A stretch of DNA of 5,478 bases. Source: Candidatus Kaiserbacteria bacterium (GTDB lineage Bacteria; Patescibacteriota; Minisyncoccia; Phycocordibacterales; UBA2100). Each line of letters starts with the position of its first letter. Position 1 is the stretch's first letter. The stretch is taken from the NCBI GenBank assembly GCA_003545515.1, contig DPYD01000082.1:1-5478 (forward strand), given 5' to 3'. The notes beneath the pieces were generated by a model that ran no database searches, had not been told where the DNA came from, and worked only from the letters and a program-made list of their open reading frames with translations. Position numbers and translations under genes: made by a program. Below are positions 5,412 through 5,478 of this stretch, in pieces.

Positions 5412-5478
5412 GCCAGGGCACGAAACAAAGAAAAAAGCACAAAGCCCAGATATGCACAAAGCACAAATAAAACACAAA
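5404..5478 (+). CDS. Possible start of a following gene, lysine-rich N-terminus, cut by window edge
   Basis: ATG at 5404 overlaps the glpX stop (ATGAGTAA), a common arrangement for translational coupling, and the frame is open for 25 codons to the window end, beginning MSKPGHETKKKAQ. The stretch is strongly A-rich and contains three GCACAAA-like copies, so low complexity alone could keep it open. An internal ATG at 5452 is in the same frame. I do not recognise the product. Confidence 0.4.
   Translation, partial: MSKPGHETKKKAQSPDMHKAQIKHK

Noticed and set aside
5411..5478. GCACAAA direct repeats as an origin or iteron array
   Set aside because: Only three imperfect copies occur in A-rich sequence that may be the start of a lysine-rich coding region; too few for iterons.

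Overview
The window looks like a piece of a Candidate Phyla Radiation (Patescibacteria, Parcubacteria/Kaiserbacteria-like) genome. This is inferred from protein style: a short Mpg-type glycosylase, a DUF5667 repeat-rich exported protein, a small single-RRM glycine-rich RNA-binding protein, a class II fructose-1,6-bisphosphatase, and few recognisable Shine-Dalgarno sites. Stops used are TAG, TAA and TGA, so the ordinary bacterial code fits. The lineage is not proven by any marker gene.

Layout. On the minus strand, positions 2266 to 1 hold a tight three-gene run: a 135-aa four-helix membrane protein, a 405-aa MFS-type transporter starting 10 nt later, and a DNA-3-methyladenine glycosylase (mpg) starting 21 nt after that and running off the left edge. 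Upstream is a 389-nt intergenic region (2267-2655) with a large palindromic element and two small hairpins. Positions 2656-3600 (minus) encode a DUF5667 protein whose N-terminus appears to be missing. Between it and the next minus-strand gene, an RRM RNA-binding protein (3784-4122), lie a 65-nt long-stem hairpin and a rho-independent-type hairpin. A 326-nt divergent intergenic region then leads to glpX on the plus strand (4449-5411), which appears to be transcribed as a leaderless mRNA. A further plus-strand gene may start inside the glpX stop (5404) and leave the right edge.

The most unusual content is a set of long perfect inverted repeats. Element A (141-282, 22-bp arms, 98-nt interior) lies inside mpg and appears as an in-frame insert of about 47-48 codons in a variable loop, much like the Rickettsia palindromic elements that insert into protein genes. 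Element B (2367-2479, 22-bp arms, 69-nt interior) is intergenic, has arms resembling those of A, and holds a small ORF with a good ribosome-binding site. Element C (3618-3682, 21-bp arms) sits exactly where the DUF5667 gene loses its 5' end. A 31-bp palindrome (24-54) also lies in mpg coding sequence. Together they suggest a population of short non-autonomous palindromic elements spreading through this small genome, including through coding sequence. The genes otherwise show no single pathway: base-excision repair, membrane transport, envelope protein, RNA binding and sugar-phosphate metabolism.
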